Shown: positions 40,675 to 50,170, counted from the stretch's first letter. The stretch: 64,000 bases of DNA from Bacteroides sp. (GCA_023666835.1 JAMPBJ010000001.1:26110-90109); one strand, 5' to 3'. The notes: generated by a model from the letters alone, not told the origin. Numbers and translations: made by a program.

Positions 40675-43224
40675 TCAGTAGGAGAATGTCAGATCGTCGA
40701 TCCAGAGGGTTGACCCGAGGGATGTGGATGTGACGGGGTCGGAGAGTGTGATGATGTTTTGGTTTTCGTAAGCTATGGATCCGATGGTTTCGGATGATGC
40801 AATCATGATTTTGAGTTTTGTGGCTTTGACGGCAAAGTCGGAGTAGGAGAGGGGGATTGAGAATGCCTTGAAGCCGGAGGCGACGGGTAGGCGGGTGTCG
40901 GCCGAAGCGATGACCACTTCGGAGTTGTTGACGGTGCCGATGATTTCGATGCGAATTATGGCCCGGTCGTTTTGATTGGCCATTGAGGGGAGATAGCGAT
41001 ATGAGCCGTTCAGAGCCAATGGACGCGATTTGAAGCTGACACCTTCGACGTACGTCTCCTCGCCGGTGGCCGGGTTGAAGCCGTATTCGCCAAGGAATAG
41101 TTTTCCGGCTGCGCGATTGGCTATCTGCGGTATGTTGCGTGAATATTTGACATAGGGGGGAGCGGGTTGTCGATATGGTTCGATGGCCGGTCCGTTAAGA
41201 TCCCAGGCGGTGGATTGCAGACACACGGAATAGGCGCCTTCCGTGCAGTCGTCCATGACCGACCAGGCGGAGGGCTGCATATACCACGTGTTGTGGTTGG
41301 TGGCTAAGGTGCAGAACGTTTTGGCGTTGACGTTGGCCCAGTGCTTGGGCACATACTGGTCGAACGATGCGTAGTTTTGCTGATTAAATATATCGACGAT
41401 GTTCTGCGAATACAGGCCGCCGGCAGGGAGGTCTTTGTAGCGCACACCGTTTCTGACGTCCTCAAATCCACCGTTGGGCACGGCGAGAGCTTGTTCGGTG
41501 GTGAATGTCATTGGCGACGTGTACTGGCCGGGCGACGTCGGTTTGTCGAAGAAAGATATTTTCAGTTGATAGGATGTCGAGGGCGTAAGGCCTCCGACGT
41601 AGATAGTAGCCTGGTCGGGCACGCGTTGCATGGGAGGCGTCTGGTTGTTGTTGAGATACACGTTGGCTATCGATGTGATGGTGCGTGCCATCGATGGATC
41701 GTCGGTAATGATTTTGACAACGGCGTGTTGGGCAAACGGATCGATTTCAAACGAGAATTGGGGCGCGATGAGTGTGATGGTTTCAGTAGCCTTCAGCTGG
41801 CCGCAATATGTGACTCGAACCATAACTGACGATGTGGCCGGATTGTCGAATTGGAATATAACGTCGTACTCATTGGAGGCTCCGGCAATAGCTTCGATTG
41901 AGTTGATGGTTGCTGTCGACCATGAGGTGCCACCGTCCGATGATGTCTCTATCATAAGATTGCTGCTCAGGTCGTTGCTGCCTGAGAGAATGGTCATGCG
42001 TGCGATATTTACACCTATAATCGCATCGGATACGGAGATGACCGAGATGTCGACAGGGAGGACGTCGATGTTGAGCATTAGCGGGCCTGCCATCTTGCCT
42101 TGAGCCGATGTGGCGGTCAGATAGAAACGGTCGGATGCGTCGGTCGATCGCAGGTTGGGTACGACGCCGGTGAAGTCGATCGATGTGATCGTTGATCCAC
42201 TGCGATTGATGACAAGGCCGAGACGTTCGAGCGTGGCGAGTTGCGAAGGGGTGGCACTGCAGAGATCAATTTCTTCAGGCCAGTTTTTTGTCAGCAATGA
42301 GGTGGCTGTAGTGGTCAGGGTGAGGGAAGTGGCCGGCGTACCGGACAAATCAATCCGGCATGGCTTATCGGGGGTTGTACCCTCGATGATGCTGAGCGGT
42401 GATTCGGACGTGAATCCCACAGCCGAGAGCATGGGAGGAGTGGCTGCCAGCAGTTCGGCGGTGAGTTCGATGGAGGTGTCGTCGGTCTGTACGCGCGGAT
42501 CGGTGGAGATGACTATCAGTGGATTGCCGGAGTCGGACTGCTGAAGATCAACGTCGATCTGATAGAGATTCTGCTTCAATGCCTCGGCTATCGTGAAGGC
42601 ATTAATCTCAAACTGAACGCCATCGGGAGTGTTGGCTGAAAGGATCAGAGTTATTTTGCCGGGGCGCAGGTAGGCTTTTCGTGTTTCATCGACCGAAAAA
42701 CTAAAGTAAGCTCCACCGGCTGCATGCAGCCTTGCCGATGCGTCGCTGAAATAGCTGCGGAACGAATCGGAAAATCTGATATCGAAAATTGCGTTGGCCA
42801 GGGAGCAATCGATAGTGGCCGTGGCGGTTTGGCCGCTGATAAGATCAGCAGAGGCGGTGCCGTAGAAAAAAGGCATGTCGAATCCTTCGCCGGTGGTCGA
42901 CCCATAGAATGCGCGGATCACGTAGACACCGGGCCGATAAGGCTCGCGCATGGGGTAGGAGGCGAGTGTGGGCCAGGTGTTTGAGTAGCGGCCGTCGGCA
43001 CTGGCCACGTTGATTGAAAAGTCCTGTGGATCGGGGATGAAGTCGATGATTCCGGAGGATACCGGACCGTCGTTGGTGAAGATAGTGGGGTTGATCGTCA
43101 CTTGCGGTTGAAGCAACGATGAGCCTGAATGATCTTCGTAGGTGTCCTGCGAGCATGCTGTTGTGAAGAGCACTAACAATATGGCCAACAGGCAGGATGC
43201 CGGTATGTTATATCTGTTATTCAC
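40675..43224 (-). CDS. DUF4493/PCMD-type surface lipoprotein
   Basis: The product, about 849 residues from the GTG at 43224, has a lipoprotein signal (SCLLAILLVLFTTAC), an N-terminal DUF4493-like domain (PGVYVIRAFYGSTTGEGFDMPFFYG, LANAIFDIRFSDSFRSYFSD), several Ig-like beta domains, and a C-terminal PCMD-like domain starting VPNGGFEDVRNG and ending STLWIDDLTFSY. No ATG precedes the signal; a TTG at 43269 is the alternative. It is the first gene of the surface locus. Proteins of this build in Bacteroidales are thought to be surface or fimbrial-type components; ligand unknown. Confidence 0.78.
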   Translation of the reverse strand: MNNRYNIPASCLLAILLVLFTTACSQDTYEDHSGSSLLQPQVTINPTIFTNDGPVSSGIIDFIPDPQDFSINVASADGRYSNTWPTLASYPMREPYRPGVYVIRAFYGSTTGEGFDMPFFYGTASADLISGQTATATIDCSLANAIFDIRFSDSFRSYFSDASARLHAAGGAYFSFSVDETRKAYLRPGKITLILSANTPDGVQFEINAFTIAEALKQNLYQIDVDLQQSDSGNPLIVISTDPRVQTDDTSIELTAELLAATPPMLSAVGFTSESPLSIIEGTTPDKPCRIDLSGTPATSLTLTTTATSLLTKNWPEEIDLCSATPSQLATLERLGLVINRSGSTITSIDFTGVVPNLRSTDASDRFYLTATSAQGKMAGPLMLNIDVLPVDISVISVSDAIIGVNIARMTILSGSNDLSSNLMIETSSDGGTSWSTATINSIEAIAGASNEYDVIFQFDNPATSSVMVRVTYCGQLKATETITLIAPQFSFEIDPFAQHAVVKIITDDPSMARTITSIANVYLNNNQTPPMQRVPDQATIYVGGLTPSTSYQLKISFFDKPTSPGQYTSPMTFTTEQALAVPNGGFEDVRNGVRYKDLPAGGLYSQNIVDIFNQQNYASFDQYVPKHWANVNAKTFCTLATNHNTWYMQPSAWSVMDDCTEGAYSVCLQSTAWDLNGPAIEPYRQPAPPYVKYSRNIPQIANRAAGKLFLGEYGFNPATGEETYVEGVSFKSRPLALNGSYRYLPSMANQNDRAIIRIEIIGTVNNSEVVIASADTRLPVASGFKAFSIPLSYSDFAVKATKLKIMIASSETIGSIAYENQNIITLSDPVTSTSLGSTLWIDDLTFSY

Positions 43225-43436
43225 AAGAATAATTTCACACTGCAATCGATTGCCTGAGGAGTCGGACAATCGAGTTATTAAATTTTTGTAAAGGTAGTGT
43301 ATTTTTATTAATTAGGAGCAAAATAAGCCGGATTAAATTGTCAGCGGCGTTTATAATAAATGTTAATTGGATCGGTTTTGTCGTGTTTATGACAACATCG
43401 GCTTGACGCCCGGTGTCGTGATTTGGAAAAAATATA

Positions 43437-43444
43437 TATTTTTG
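43437..43444 (+). promoter_or_regulatory. -7 promoter box of the DUF4923 gene
   Basis: TATTTTTG matches the Bacteroidetes -7 element, 21 bases before the ATG at 43466. No TTG at the standard distance is seen upstream, so this is a partial promoter. Confidence 0.45.
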
Positions 43445-43465
43445 TGCAAGCAAACGAAACGTAAT

Positions 43466-44104
43466 ATGAAAAGGTTTTTGATTTTATCTTGTTCAGTGAT
43501 TTTGGCATTTTCAACATTGGCCGGATCGTGGGATCTTAAAGATGCCCTCAAGGGTGTGACCGGAGGCGACTCCGGCAGCAAGATCGCTGATGCTCTGGGC
43601 AGTGTGCTCTCAACCGATAAACTTGATGTGAAACAGCTTGAAGGCGAATGGAAGTATTCCGAACCTGCCGTCACTTTCAAGTCCGACAATCTGCTGAAAA
43701 AGGCCGGTGGCGCTGCCGCTTCGTCGGTGGTCACTTCAAAACTTGCACCGATCTACAAGACAGTGGGCCTCGACAAAATGATTTTGACCATCAATGAGAA
43801 CGGCGAATTCGCGATGAAGGTGCGCAGCTTGACTCTCAAGGGCACGATCACTGCAATAGAGAAGGAGGGTTCGCAGGCCAACTTTGAGTTTAATTTCAAC
43901 GTTGGATCAAAACCTATCGGCAAGGTTAACGCATATGTTGAAAAAAGCGTGTCCGGTGCGATGAAGCTGACATTCGACGTTTCGAAACTCATCTCGCTCG
44001 TTGAGAAAGTCGGTTCGTTTACCGGCAATAGCACTTTGAAGACTCTCTCATCGGCTTTGAGCAGCTACGACGGACTTTGCGCCGGATTCGAGCTAAAAAA
44101 ATAG
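43466..44104 (+). CDS. DUF4923 family secreted protein
   Basis: The 212-residue protein has a signal peptide (RFLILSCSVILAFSTLAG, cleavage about residue 19) and matches the DUF4923 family: LEGEWKYSEPAVTFKSDNLLKKAGGAAASSVV, then a lipocalin-like run of beta strands (MILTINENGEFAMKVRSLTLKGTITAIEKEG). It is likely periplasmic or envelope-associated. The ATG at 43466 directly follows a -7 box; the longer frame covers the promoter. A glycosyltransferase gene follows after 12 bases on the same strand. Function unknown. Confidence 0.85.
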   Translation: MKRFLILSCSVILAFSTLAGSWDLKDALKGVTGGDSGSKIADALGSVLSTDKLDVKQLEGEWKYSEPAVTFKSDNLLKKAGGAAASSVVTSKLAPIYKTVGLDKMILTINENGEFAMKVRSLTLKGTITAIEKEGSQANFEFNFNVGSKPIGKVNAYVEKSVSGAMKLTFDVSKLISLVEKVGSFTGNSTLKTLSSALSSYDGLCAGFELKK

Positions 44105-44116
44105 AAATATTCAGCA

Positions 44117-44926
44117 ATGGTTATTGCCTCAATTGTTGTCTTTCATACCGATGTGAGGGAGCTGGAGCGCGTGCTCGGCTCGCTCGCCGGAGGCTGCGTT
44201 GAGGCAGTGTATGTGGTCGACAATTCCCACGAGCAGTCGATGAGGCTGTTTTGCGAGGAATATGTCCGACGGACAGGTTTTGATGTGCGCTATCTCTCCT
44301 CGGAAAATGCCGGCTATGGTGCGGGACACAATATTGCAATCCGTAGGTCGATGGAGGCAGGTGCGAAATATCATATCGTGATGAACAGCGATGTGGAGTT
44401 CCGTCCCGAAGATCTGCAGAAACTCGTTGACTACATGGAGTCGAATGACAATGTCGGAGCCGTTCAGCCAAAAATCGTCAATCCTGACGGTTCGCTGCAA
44501 TATACGGTCAGAATGCTTCCCACACCGCTTGATATGATACTTCGCAGATTTACTCCATCGTGGGTTATGCCCATGCGGAGAAAAAAATATGAACTGCGTC
44601 ATCTGGATCACGATCGGGAGTTTGATGTGGCATATCATCAGGGCAGTTTGATGTTTTTAAGAGTCAAGGCTTTGGTGGACGTAGGCCTGTTCGACGAGCG
44701 GTTTTTCATGTATCCCGAAGACATCGACCTGACGCGGAGGATCCATCGAAACTATCTGACGATGTACTATCCCGCAATGACCGTGGTTCATGATCACCGG
44801 GCGTCGTCGTACCACAATTACAGGATGATGTGGGTTCACATCGTCAATATGATACGGTATTTCAACAAATGGGGCTGGTTTTTTGACCCCGAGCGGCGTC
44901 GCATCAACAGGGGCTTGATGCCGTGA
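44117..44926 (+). CDS. Family 2 glycosyltransferase (rhamnosyltransferase-like)
   Basis: The 269-residue protein is a GT-A-fold family 2 glycosyltransferase: VIASIVVFHTDVRELERVL at the N-terminus, VYVVDNS, the GYGAGHNIAIR loop, the DxD-like metal site in MNSDVEF, and FDERFFMYPEDIDLTRRI near the acceptor side. It resembles rhamnosyl and O-antigen/capsule glycosyltransferases and has no membrane segment. The sugar donor cannot be told from sequence. It lies 12 bases after the DUF4923 gene and 2 bases from the end of the convergent radC. Confidence 0.87.
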   Translation: MVIASIVVFHTDVRELERVLGSLAGGCVEAVYVVDNSHEQSMRLFCEEYVRRTGFDVRYLSSENAGYGAGHNIAIRRSMEAGAKYHIVMNSDVEFRPEDLQKLVDYMESNDNVGAVQPKIVNPDGSLQYTVRMLPTPLDMILRRFTPSWVMPMRRKKYELRHLDHDREFDVAYHQGSLMFLRVKALVDVGLFDERFFMYPEDIDLTRRIHRNYLTMYYPAMTVVHDHRASSYHNYRMMWVHIVNMIRYFNKWGWFFDPERRRINRGLMP

Positions 44927-44928
44927 CG

Positions 44929-45641
44929 CTACAACCGACCCTGGTCAGAGTAGGAATAATACCCGTCGGCACCAATGATCAGATGGTCGAGCACTTTGAT
45001 TTCAAGCACGTTGCCGGCCTCTTTTATTTTTCTGGTCAGAGCGTCGTCCTGAGGTGATGGCAGCAGGTTTGACGACGGATGGTTGTGGACAAGGATTATA
45101 CCTGATGCAAGTCGTTCGATGGCATGCTTCATGATCACTTTCGGATCTACAACGGTTGCCGCCGTGCCTCCGCTGCTTATGCAGATGGTAGCCATCACCT
45201 GTTTGCACGCGATAGGAGCAGTATCCAGAATTCTTCGATAGTCAGGTTTTCAACTTTGTGGCGCACAGCATCGTAGGCGTCGCGCGACGAACGTATGCGT
45301 GGACGATCGGGAGTCTTGACATCTTTTCGCCGGCCACCCAACTCGAGCGCCGCAGCCAGAGTGATTGCCTTGGCAGGACCGATTCCGGCAAAGCGACGGC
45401 ACATCTCGTTGATCGACGAACGGGCCATGTCGCTGAGCGAACACCCGTAGGCATCGTAGATTTCGCGACTTAGATCCAGAACCGACTTGCCGCGTATGCC
45501 TCCGCCAAGAAGCAGTGCTATCAGTTCGGTATCGGTCAGCGAGCGGATGCCATGTTGGATAGCTTTTTCGCGTGGCTTGTCATCGTCGCTAAGATCGGCG
45601 ATGCGCATCGGTTTGTTGGGATGAGATGTGTTGTCGGTCAT
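44929..45641 (-). pseudogene. radC: RadC/JAB-type DNA repair-associated protein, frameshifted
   Basis: Two frames together give a full RadC of about 235 residues. The first (from the ATG at 45641) has the helix-hairpin-helix region FAGIGPAKAITLAAALELGGRR and RSSRDAYDAVRHKVENLTIEEFWILLLSRANR, then a stop at about 45195. The second continues, one frame over, with ISSGGTAATVVDPKVIMKHAIERLASGIILVHNHPSSNLLPSPQDD, carrying the JAB/MPN metal motif HxHPSxN...D intact. One missing G after the AGG codon near 45199 would restore the frame. A sequencing error, a recent mutation or recoding are all possible; no strong slippery site is present. RadC's role is poorly defined. Confidence 0.85.
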
Positions 45642-45646
45642 TGCTG

Positions 45647-46645
45647 TCACTTACCTTTTCGAATGGCTATTTCTTCTTCGATGTTGCGTCCGCGTCGCAA
45701 GATGATTTTTGTGAAAAATGCTTTGATGAATCCGCATCCATAACCGGCAATCTGAACAACAGACGCCGGTACGGCAAGCAAAGCTATTCGAAGCGACCGG
45801 GTTGATATCAATGCACTTATAAACAAAGCTACGAGATATACACCAATTGGTAGCAAACACCAGGGCGAGACGAATATGCCAAGCAAAACCAAGGCGACGC
45901 CTATGATGACAGCAAGTGCAGGCAATGTGTGTACTGCCTTGAGCGAATCGGGATAGAGCAGTTTGAGGGTGATTCGCGACATGCCAAAAACGTAGACCTG
46001 GCGCCAGAATTTTTTGAAGTCGATGCGGCGTTTGTGGTACACTTCGGCAGGGCGTATGAGTCCGATCGTGAATCCGGCATGACGGATGCGTGTGCTCATG
46101 TCGATGTCCTCCGAAAACATTTCTCGGAATCCGCCAACGGTTTCGTAGACCCGACGGGTGTAGCCCATATTGAATGAACGGGGCACGAATTTTTCGAGCT
46201 GGATTTTGCCTCCACGAATACCACCGGTAGTGAGAAACGATGTCATGGCAAAACTGATGGCTTTCTGAGTGGGTGTGAACGACTTGTCGGCAGCATCGGG
46301 TCCGCCGAAGCAGTCGAGTGGATTGCGCGAAAGCTCTCGATCGAGTGTGGCAAAATAGGTGGCGGGAATGACGCAATCGCTGTCGAAAAACACCAGGTAG
46401 TCGCCTGAGGAGCGATCGATGCCGTAGTTTCGGGCTATCGAACGGCCTTCATTTTCCTTGAAGAAATACTTGACGTCGAGGCGATCGGCATACGATTCGA
46501 CCGTTTTGCGACACGGCATTGTCGATCCGTCCTCCACGACGATGACTTCGAAATCGGTCATCGTTTGTCGGCAGAGGCTTGCAAGCAGATCGTCGATTTC
46601 ATCGATGCGGTTGTAGACCGGGATTATGATGGAGTATTTTGGCAT
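45647..46645 (-). CDS. Family 2 glycosyltransferase with C-terminal membrane segments
   Basis: The 332-residue protein has an N-terminal GT2 catalytic domain (YSIIIPVYNRIDEIDDLLASL, VIVVEDGS, NEGRSIARNYGI, the DxD site in VFFDSDCVIP, and FSEDIDMSTRIRHAG) and two to three hydrophobic helices in the last 110 residues (TLPALAVIIGVALVLLGIFV and following), so it is anchored in the inner membrane. It probably adds sugars to a lipid-linked or cell-surface glycan; donor unknown. It lies 24 bases after nspC and 5 bases before radC. Confidence 0.87.
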   Translation of the reverse strand: MPKYSIIIPVYNRIDEIDDLLASLCRQTMTDFEVIVVEDGSTMPCRKTVESYADRLDVKYFFKENEGRSIARNYGIDRSSGDYLVFFDSDCVIPATYFATLDRELSRNPLDCFGGPDAADKSFTPTQKAISFAMTSFLTTGGIRGGKIQLEKFVPRSFNMGYTRRVYETVGGFREMFSEDIDMSTRIRHAGFTIGLIRPAEVYHKRRIDFKKFWRQVYVFGMSRITLKLLYPDSLKAVHTLPALAVIIGVALVLLGIFVSPWCLLPIGVYLVALFISALISTRSLRIALLAVPASVVQIAGYGCGFIKAFFTKIILRRGRNIEEEIAIRKGK

Positions 46646-46669
46646 ATGATTGGCTGGTTAAGTGAAGTG

Positions 46670-47800
46670 TTATGACATGCGCGATTCGTAGTCGGAGAAG
46701 TCGAAGCTGCGGAGTATGGTGCAATCGCCGCTATGGTCGGAAAACACGATCGACGGATGGTGTATGCCGTTGAACATGTTGGTCTTGACAGTGGTATAAT
46801 GGTTCATATCTTCGAAGCGCAGACGGTCGCCTGGTTTCAGCGGTTGGGGAAATGTCCAGTCGCCCACATAGTCGCCGCTCAGGCATGAGTTGCCTCCCAT
46901 GCGATAGGTGGGAAGTTGCGGGTCGAACGGTATGCTTTCAGTGATGGCCGGCTTGTAGGGCATTTCGAGGCAATCAGGCATGTGGCATGCAAATGATGCA
47001 TCGATTATAGCAGTCTTGATGCCTTGATTTTCAACGATATCAACCACCGAAGTGATCAGATCGCCCGTGCGCCAGGTGAAGGCTGAACCGGGTTCGAGGA
47101 TGACTTTGAGGTTAGGATGGCGACGCTGGAAGTCACGAAGTGTATCGACAAGCAGATCAGTGTTATAACCTTCGCGCGTCATAAGATGGCCACCACCCAT
47201 ATTGACCCATTTCAATTGAGGGAGAAATTGGCCGAATTGCTGCTCGAAAGCTTCGAGAACTTTGACAAGATCTTCGGCCGAGCTTTCACAAAGGGCATGG
47301 AAATGAAATCCCTCAAGCCCTTCGGGAAGGGTGTCGCCGAGAATCTGTCGGTCAACGCCAAAGCGAGATCCGGCAAGCGCGGGATTGTAAATGTCGGTTT
47401 CGATGACGGAGCATTGTGGATTGACTCTGAGTCCGGCGCTTACGCCCGCTTTTTGCGCACGGGAAATGAAGCGCTCGAACTGCGACAAAGAGTTGAATGT
47501 GATGTGTGAAGATCCGTCAAGAAACCGATCGATGGTCTGTTCGGTATAGGCCGGACAATAGGAGTGGGCCTTTGTCATCAGATGTTTGCGCCCGAGCATC
47601 AATTCGTTGAGCGACGATGCAGTGAATTTGACTCCATACTGCCGGAAGATATCGAATGTGCGCCAAAGGGCATTGGCTTTGAAGGCCATGATGATTTCAG
47701 CTCCCGACCGGCGGCCGACGTCGGCAATGAGATCGAGATTACGCCTGAGGCGATCCTCATAGACGATATAGAACGGTGTGGTTATTTCTTGTTCCTTCAT
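46670..47800 (-). CDS. nspC: Carboxynorspermidine/carboxyspermidine decarboxylase NspC
   Basis: NspC is a PLP enzyme that decarboxylates carboxyspermidine (or carboxynorspermidine) in the alternative spermidine pathway of Bacteroidetes. The 376-residue protein has the PLP lysine Lys41 in MAFKANALW, FTASSLNELMLGRK, HFHALCESSAEDLV, WVNMGGGHLMTREGY and the C-terminal active-site region GNSCLSGDYVGDW. Length is normal. It begins 5 bases after the helicase stop. The partner carboxyspermidine dehydrogenase gene is not in this window. Confidence 0.94.
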   Translation of the reverse strand: MKEQEITTPFYIVYEDRLRRNLDLIADVGRRSGAEIIMAFKANALWRTFDIFRQYGVKFTASSLNELMLGRKHLMTKAHSYCPAYTEQTIDRFLDGSSHITFNSLSQFERFISRAQKAGVSAGLRVNPQCSVIETDIYNPALAGSRFGVDRQILGDTLPEGLEGFHFHALCESSAEDLVKVLEAFEQQFGQFLPQLKWVNMGGGHLMTREGYNTDLLVDTLRDFQRRHPNLKVILEPGSAFTWRTGDLITSVVDIVENQGIKTAIIDASFACHMPDCLEMPYKPAITESIPFDPQLPTYRMGGNSCLSGDYVGDWTFPQPLKPGDRLRFEDMNHYTTVKTNMFNGIHHPSIVFSDHSGDCTILRSFDFSDYESRMS

Positions 47801-47805
47801 GTGGG

Positions 47806-50133
47806 TCAGAGTATGGAAAATTTAGCAAATTTCAGCAGAAGCACACGTTGTCCTACGTCGGAAAATTCGACAACTATACGCGGATCGGTATGCGAGGTGT
47901 CGATTTTTGATATGATGCCAAGTCCGAAACGTGAATGCTCGATCTTCATACCTTCGGCCAGTTCGCTGACATCGTGGTTGGCTTTGGCGGCTGACGAAAC
48001 CGATTTTGGCGTTGGTGCGGTGAAATTCGGTGTCGCCGATATGGAGTGAGCAGTAGTCGCACTTACCTGATTCCTCGGCGTGGATGACGACATGGAGGAG
48101 TGGTAGGAATTGCGGAAAGATGATAAGCTCGATGTATTGGAGCCCAACGAAGCGCCCGATGACAGGTTTAGATATTTGCGGTCGATGTCGCGCAGGAAGC
48201 GTGAGGGCGAAGTAGTGCAGGTTTGGCCGTTGCGATAGCGGCTCGAGGCGTAGGTGATCATGCAGTGGTTTTTGGCACGTGTGATGGCCACGTAGAGCAG
48301 TCGCCGTTCCTCCTCGATCTCGCTTAACGATCCCGAAGCCATGGCCGATGGGAAAAGATCTTCTTCCACGCCAACGATGAATATATTGTTGAACTCAAGA
48401 CCTTTGGCGGCATGGACGGTCATCAGCGTCACTCGTTCGGCCGCCTGCGAGTCGGTGTCGTCCTGATCCTGATCGGTGGCCAATGATACTTCGCCGAGGA
48501 AATCGACCATCGAAAGATCCGGATTTCCCTCTTCGATGCGATTGTCGACAAATTCCTTTACACCGGCAAGCAATTCGTTGATATTCTCCTGCTTGGAAAG
48601 ATTCTCAGGAGTGTTGTCGGAAAGCAGCACGGCAAGCAGACGGCTGCGGCTAATGATGAGCTGAGCCACGTCGCAAGCATTTTGTCCGCTCTCATTGGCC
48701 TGAATGAATCCTTCGATAAGCGTGCGGAACTCATCGAGTTTACGCTTTGTGCCGGAGTTGAAGCCGGTTTCGGGATAATTGTCGAGATTGCATATGACTT
48801 CCCAGGTGCTGACATTGTGGTCCATGGCAGCGCGGGTGAGTTTTTTGAGTGTTGTCTCGCCAATACCTCTGGCTGGATAGTTGATGACACGGCGCAGAGC
48901 CTCATCGTCGTTGGGGTTGACAGAGAGTCGGAAATAGGCTATTGCATCCTTGACCTCTTTGCGCTGATAGAACGACAGGCCGCCGTAGATGCGGTAGGGG
49001 ATGTTGCGCTTGCGCAAGGATTCCTCAAGCACGCGGCTTTGGGCATTGGTGCGGTAGAGTATGGCAAAGTCCTCATAGCTGTCGGATGTGCGCATCTTGA
49101 GTTGCGAAATCCGATTGGCAACGAGGTAGCCCTCTTCAAAGTCACTGTAGCTTTGCACCACTTCGATACGGTCGCCTACGGGACCTTCGGAGAACACATG
49201 CTTTTTGATCTGCTGAGTGTTTTTCTCAATCAGAGAGTTGGCTGCCTCGATGATGTTTTGTGTCGAACGGTAGTTTTGCTCAAGTTTGAATATGCCAAGA
49301 TCGGGATAGGCATTTTTGAGATTGAGAATATTGGCAATGTTGGCACCGCGAAACGAATAGATGCTCTGTGCATCATCGCCCACGACACAAAGCTTCTGCG
49401 AGGCATTGCATATCTGCGACACGATGACATGCTGCGCAAAGTTGGTGTCCTGATACTCGTCGACCAGCACGTAACGGAAATATTCCTGATAGTGGTGAAG
49501 AAGGTCGGGATTGTCGCGAAGCAACAGGTTGGTGTAGTAAAGCAGATCGTCGAAATCCATTGCTCCGGATGTGAAACACCGATCGCGATAAATGCGGTAG
49601 ATGAGATAAGTCTGTGGGCGTCGGCTTTGCTTATCGGCTTCCATTATGTCGCGCATCGACACATATTTTTCCGGCGATATCAGAGCATTTTTTGCTGTGG
49701 ATATGGATGAAAGCACGGCAGAAGGTTTATATACCTTGTCGTCGAGATCCAGATCCTTGATGATTGACTTGACAAGCGCTTTGCTGTCGGCGGCGTCGTA
49801 GATGGTGAAACTCGATTTATAGCCAATGCGTTCGGCGTTTTGTCGCAGAATGCGGGCAAATATGGAGTGGAAGGTGCCCATCCACAGACGTGAAGCGGTT
49901 TTGGGTCCGACAAGTTGCTCGATGCGTTCGCGCATTTCGCGGGCGGCCTTGTTGGTGAAGGTCAGGGCAAGGATGCGCCAGGGCTCGTAGCCGTGGTTGA
50001 GAAGATGGACTATTTTATATGTAAGCACGCGGGTCTTGCCCGATCCGGCACCGGCGATGACCAGTTGCGGACCGTCGCAATATTCCACGGCGGCTATTTG
50101 TTGCTGATTGAGTTGTGAAAGATATTCCTCCAT
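47806..50133 (-). CDS. UvrD/PcrA-type superfamily 1 DNA helicase
   Basis: The 775-residue 3'-5' helicase acts in repair and in clearing replication blocks. It has the Q motif LNQQQIAAVEY, Walker A GAGSGKT (about residues 30-36), motif Ia TFTNKAAREMRERI, Walker B VDEYQDTN, motif III GDDAQSIYSFRGA, motif IV EQNYRST, motif V MTVHAAKGLEF and motif VI YVAITRAK. A Ser-rich linker leads to a C-terminal SH3-like domain (VEHSRFGLGIISKID-type) as in PcrA. The ATG at 50133 follows a consensus promoter by only 6 bases; the upstream TTG at 50142 lies inside the -7 box and is rejected. Confidence 0.95.
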   Translation of the reverse strand: MEEYLSQLNQQQIAAVEYCDGPQLVIAGAGSGKTRVLTYKIVHLLNHGYEPWRILALTFTNKAAREMRERIEQLVGPKTASRLWMGTFHSIFARILRQNAERIGYKSSFTIYDAADSKALVKSIIKDLDLDDKVYKPSAVLSSISTAKNALISPEKYVSMRDIMEADKQSRRPQTYLIYRIYRDRCFTSGAMDFDDLLYYTNLLLRDNPDLLHHYQEYFRYVLVDEYQDTNFAQHVIVSQICNASQKLCVVGDDAQSIYSFRGANIANILNLKNAYPDLGIFKLEQNYRSTQNIIEAANSLIEKNTQQIKKHVFSEGPVGDRIEVVQSYSDFEEGYLVANRISQLKMRTSDSYEDFAILYRTNAQSRVLEESLRKRNIPYRIYGGLSFYQRKEVKDAIAYFRLSVNPNDDEALRRVINYPARGIGETTLKKLTRAAMDHNVSTWEVICNLDNYPETGFNSGTKRKLDEFRTLIEGFIQANESGQNACDVAQLIISRSRLLAVLLSDNTPENLSKQENINELLAGVKEFVDNRIEEGNPDLSMVDFLGEVSLATDQDQDDTDSQAAERVTLMTVHAAKGLEFNNIFIVGVEEDLFPSAMASGSLSEIEEERRLLYVAITRAKNHCMITYASSRYRNGQTCTTSPSRFLRDIDRKYLNLSSGASLGSNTSSLSSFRNSYHSSMSSSTPRNQVSATTAHSISATPNFTAPTPKSVSSAAKANHDVSELAEGMKIEHSRFGLGIISKIDTSHTDPRIVVEFSDVGQRVLLLKFAKFSIL

Positions 50134-50139
50134 AATGCG

Positions 50140-50170
50140 CAAAGATACAAAACTCCGCGCTTATGTGCAA
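50140..50170 (-). promoter_or_regulatory. Promoter of helicase gene; predicted leaderless transcript
   Basis: On the minus strand, TTG (50170-50168), a 20-base spacer and TATCTTTG (50147-50140) form a full consensus. The ATG at 50133-50131 begins 6 bases after the -7 box, about where transcription should start. Confidence 0.75.

Noticed and set aside
37362-43224. Polysaccharide-utilisation locus
   Set aside because: No SusC-type TonB receptor, SusD lipoprotein, glycoside hydrolase or hybrid regulator is present; the barrels are too small for SusC.
45190-45205. Programmed -1 frameshifting in radC
   Set aside because: The sequence before the stop (GCAAACAGG) is not a good slippery heptamer, and no strong hairpin was seen just downstream. 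A plain frameshift is simpler, though not excluded.
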